Shown one piece after another: positions 25,768 through 27,097 of a DNA stretch of 27,097 nt. Positions within the stretch are counted from its first letter, which is position 1. Each line of letters begins with the position of its first letter. The notes beneath the pieces were generated by a model that worked only from the letters and a program-made list of their open reading frames with translations, did no database searches and had not been told where the DNA came from. Position numbers and translations under genes: made by a program. Source of the stretch: CAZQEZ01 sp964592475 (GTDB lineage Bacteria > Bacteroidota > Bacteroidia > Cytophagales > Cyclobacteriaceae); the NCBI GenBank assembly GCA_964592475.1, contig CAZQEZ010000059.1, forward strand, positions 1 to 27,097, given 5' to 3'.

Positions 25768-26358
25768 TTAAAGATAGTTTTTTTCTTCTGCTTTGGCAAT
25801 AATGTTTTGTAAGGCATATTTCCATAGTACTTCTGATCCTTCTTGCATATGTTGGTTTTTTTCCTTTACTTGATTAGCTTTAATGTCGTGCTCCATCCAT
25901 GATTTACCTTTGCTTTGCAAATTCATAAGCATGGGGTGTAATCGATCCAGGCCGGCAGCAAATTTGGCTTCTGGTGTTTTTCTTTCTTCAAATTCATCCC
26001 ACAAGGCACGGTATTCTTTTGCCTGGTTTTCCGGTAAAATGTTGAATAGCCGGTCAGCAGCTTTTACTTCTTTGGCATGCTGGGCTGCTTTCGCGGCTGC
26101 ATCATACACGTAAGCATCACCGGCATCAATTTCTACAATGTCGTGAATCAACAGCATTTTTAACACTTTCAATAGATCCAGATCTTTAAAATTGGCATGT
26201 TCGCTCAGGATTACTGCTAGTAAACATAGATGCCAGCTGTGTTCGGCATCATTTTCTCGTCGGCTACCATCGGTAATGTGATTTATTCTGAAAATATTTT
26301 TTATCTTGTCGGCTTCTATTAAAAAAGCCATTTGTTTTTGAATTCGGTCAATTGTCAT
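25768..26358 (-). CDS. HD-domain metal-dependent phosphohydrolase (YfbR/HDDC2-like)
   Basis: The 196-residue protein has the HD_3 layout. ENDAEHSWHLCLLA carries the first histidine (His40, plus His43), LLIHDIVEIDAGD gives the H-D pair (72-73), followed by DAYVYDAAAKAAQHAKEVKAA and later FAAGLDRLHPMLMN with the last aspartate. YfbR-type members are 5'-deoxynucleotidases acting on dNMPs, so a nucleotide-pool role is plausible but not shown. It is cytoplasmic, with no signal peptide. It is first in a probable operon with the Yip1-like protein and endonuclease V. Confidence 0.9.
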   Translation of the reverse strand: MTIDRIQKQMAFLIEADKIKNIFRINHITDGSRRENDAEHSWHLCLLAVILSEHANFKDLDLLKVLKMLLIHDIVEIDAGDAYVYDAAAKAAQHAKEVKAADRLFNILPENQAKEYRALWDEFEERKTPEAKFAAGLDRLHPMLMNLQSKGKSWMEHDIKANQVKEKNQHMQEGSEVLWKYALQNIIAKAEEKNYL

Positions 26359-26482
26359 GGATCAAATTATATGGTATTTTTTGCTTCGGAAAGTCTGGTA
26401 GTTTAAAGTAAAATAAAACTTACAACTAGCGAGACTGTTTCACAATATTTCGCTTATTTTTATATTTTAAATTTTAATATAT

Positions 26483-26704
26483 ATGCAAAAATATCTAGTA
26501 TTTTTATTGGTCTTAATTTTTGCCAACTGCCAACCTAAAGAGGAAGTAATGCCTAAGCATGAGTTGTTGTCCTTGCTAAGTACCAATACTGACCAACTAC
26601 AGGTAGTAAATTTTTGGTCGATCACCTGCAAACCTTGTATCGTGGAAATGCCCCAATTTAGTTTACTAGTGTTTTCTTTAACTATTTATACTCGTTGCTG
26701 TTAA
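26483..26704 (+). pseudogene. Truncated TlpA/thioredoxin-like lipoprotein
   Basis: The 73-codon frame begins like a TlpA-type lipoprotein: signal MQKYLVFLLVLIFANC with lipidation at Cys16, then VVNFWSITCKPCIVEMPQF containing the redox motif CKPC (Cys49, Cys52). Normal members continue about 90-110 residues; here the match stops after MPQF and the frame ends after 14 unrelated residues. The next gene begins 7 bp later, so an internal deletion is more likely than a frameshift. The missing half includes the cis-proline loop, so redox function should be lost. Confidence 0.8.
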
Positions 26705-26710
26705 ATATTC

Positions 26711-26911
26711 ATGAAAGACTTTATAAGCGTTTTTGTCATTTTAATAGTGGCTTTTTTAATAATGTTCCTCCTAGTATTTCTAGGTCTCAATCTTACCTAT
26801 CTTGAATTACTTTTAATTGGCAGTGGGGTTTCAATATTGACTATTTTGGCTTTTATTTTCTTTTTTCCTAAAAGAGGCATCAGGAAAAAGGACAGAGAAA
26901 AGAGAGATTGA
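26711..26911 (+). CDS. Small two-helix membrane protein, unknown
   Basis: A 66-residue protein with two hydrophobic segments (about 4-26 and 31-52) and a strongly basic tail PKRGIRKKDREKRD, so the C-terminus is probably cytoplasmic. It begins 7 bp after the truncated TlpA frame and is followed directly by the tandem repeat array. No family is recognised. It may be a fragment or a genuine small gene. Confidence 0.5.
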   Translation: MKDFISVFVILIVAFLIMFLLVFLGLNLTYLELLLIGSGVSILTILAFIFFFPKRGIRKKDREKRD

Positions 26912-26915
26912 AGAT

Positions 26916-27085
26916 TTAACCACAGATAACCACAGAGTCTTTTGGTAAAAGATTAACCACAGAGAACCACGGAGTCTTCTGGTAAAAAATTAACCACGGA
27001 GGATCACAGAGTCTTTTGGTAAAAAATTAACCACGGAGAACCACGGAGTCTTTTGGTAAAAAATTAACCACGGAGAATCACAGAG
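26916..27085. repeat. Tandem 37-bp repeat array, about 4.6 copies
   Basis: Copies begin at 26916, 26953, 26990, 27027 and 27064, all spaced exactly 37 bp. The unit is TTAACCACRGAGAAYCACRG followed by AGTCTTYTGGTAAAAAA. It contains a nested near-duplicate of ACCACRGAG within its first half. The array lacks spacers, so it is not CRISPR, and 37 is not a multiple of 3, so it is not coding. The last copy loses similarity after 27085. ACCACAGAG-type repeats occur between genes in several bacterial groups. Confidence 0.9.
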
Positions 27086-27097
27086 CATTCTGAGGAT

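Noticed and set aside
26916..27097. Possible CRISPR array
   Set aside because: Copies are contiguous at exactly 37 bp with no unique spacers and no cas gene nearby.

Overview
The window looks like chromosomal DNA of a Bacteroidota bacterium, probably of the Cytophagales type. It is AT-rich and gene-dense, has few Shine-Dalgarno sites, and has several upstream matches to the Bacteroidota promoter -7 element TAnnTTTG (best case 9052-9082). The protein set also fits: DUF4301, DUF4861, SiaB/SiaC, TPR-SpoIIE phosphatase, RemB/Wzi-like barrel, Bacteroidota-type sodium:solute symporter and POT transporter. No rRNA, tRNA, CRISPR array, insertion sequence or prophage gene was seen. This assignment is from protein resemblance by eye, with no database search.

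Layout. 1-1803: a lipoprotein pair (mutarotase-like protein, then DUF4861, cut by the window edge) followed by a terminator belonging to the next gene. 1821-5187 (minus): a 65-aa unknown, DUF4301, then an apaG-methyltransferase pair, with a relic of a histidine kinase tail on the plus strand at 3852-4001. 5301-5963: uracil-DNA glycosylase. 5970-9011 (minus): siaB-siaC, then a three-part transporter unit consisting of a 42-aa GTG-start membrane protein (7915-8043), the symporter and an 80-aa membrane protein. 9339-11417: POT peptide transporter ahead of a strong hairpin terminator. 11662-15194 (minus): a periplasmic protein with five OmpL47-like repeats, translationally coupled to a TPR/TM/SpoIIE-phosphatase sensor. 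15469-17981 (minus): a LapA-like membrane protein, gmhA and a YifB/ComM ATPase, tightly coupled. 18088-19905: MsbA-like ABC exporter. 20232-24715: rhodanese lipid/membrane-anchored protein, RemB/Wzi-like barrel (minus), MFS transporter, unknown lipoprotein. 24722-26358 (minus): HD hydrolase, Yip1-like protein, divergent endonuclease V. 26483-27097: truncated TlpA-like lipoprotein, small membrane protein and a 37-bp tandem repeat array.

The most interesting theme is signalling. SiaC keeps the Thr68 phosphosite of the Pseudomonas partner-switch protein, SiaB (its kinase family) sits next to it, and a membrane SpoIIE phosphatase coupled to a periplasmic repeat protein lies one gene further upstream. 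Together they could form a SiaA/B/C-type phosphorylation switch fed by an envelope sensor, but the functional link is inference. Two genes are decayed (kinase tail, TlpA), and one small gene and one corrected start (endonuclease V at 25225) are easy to miss.
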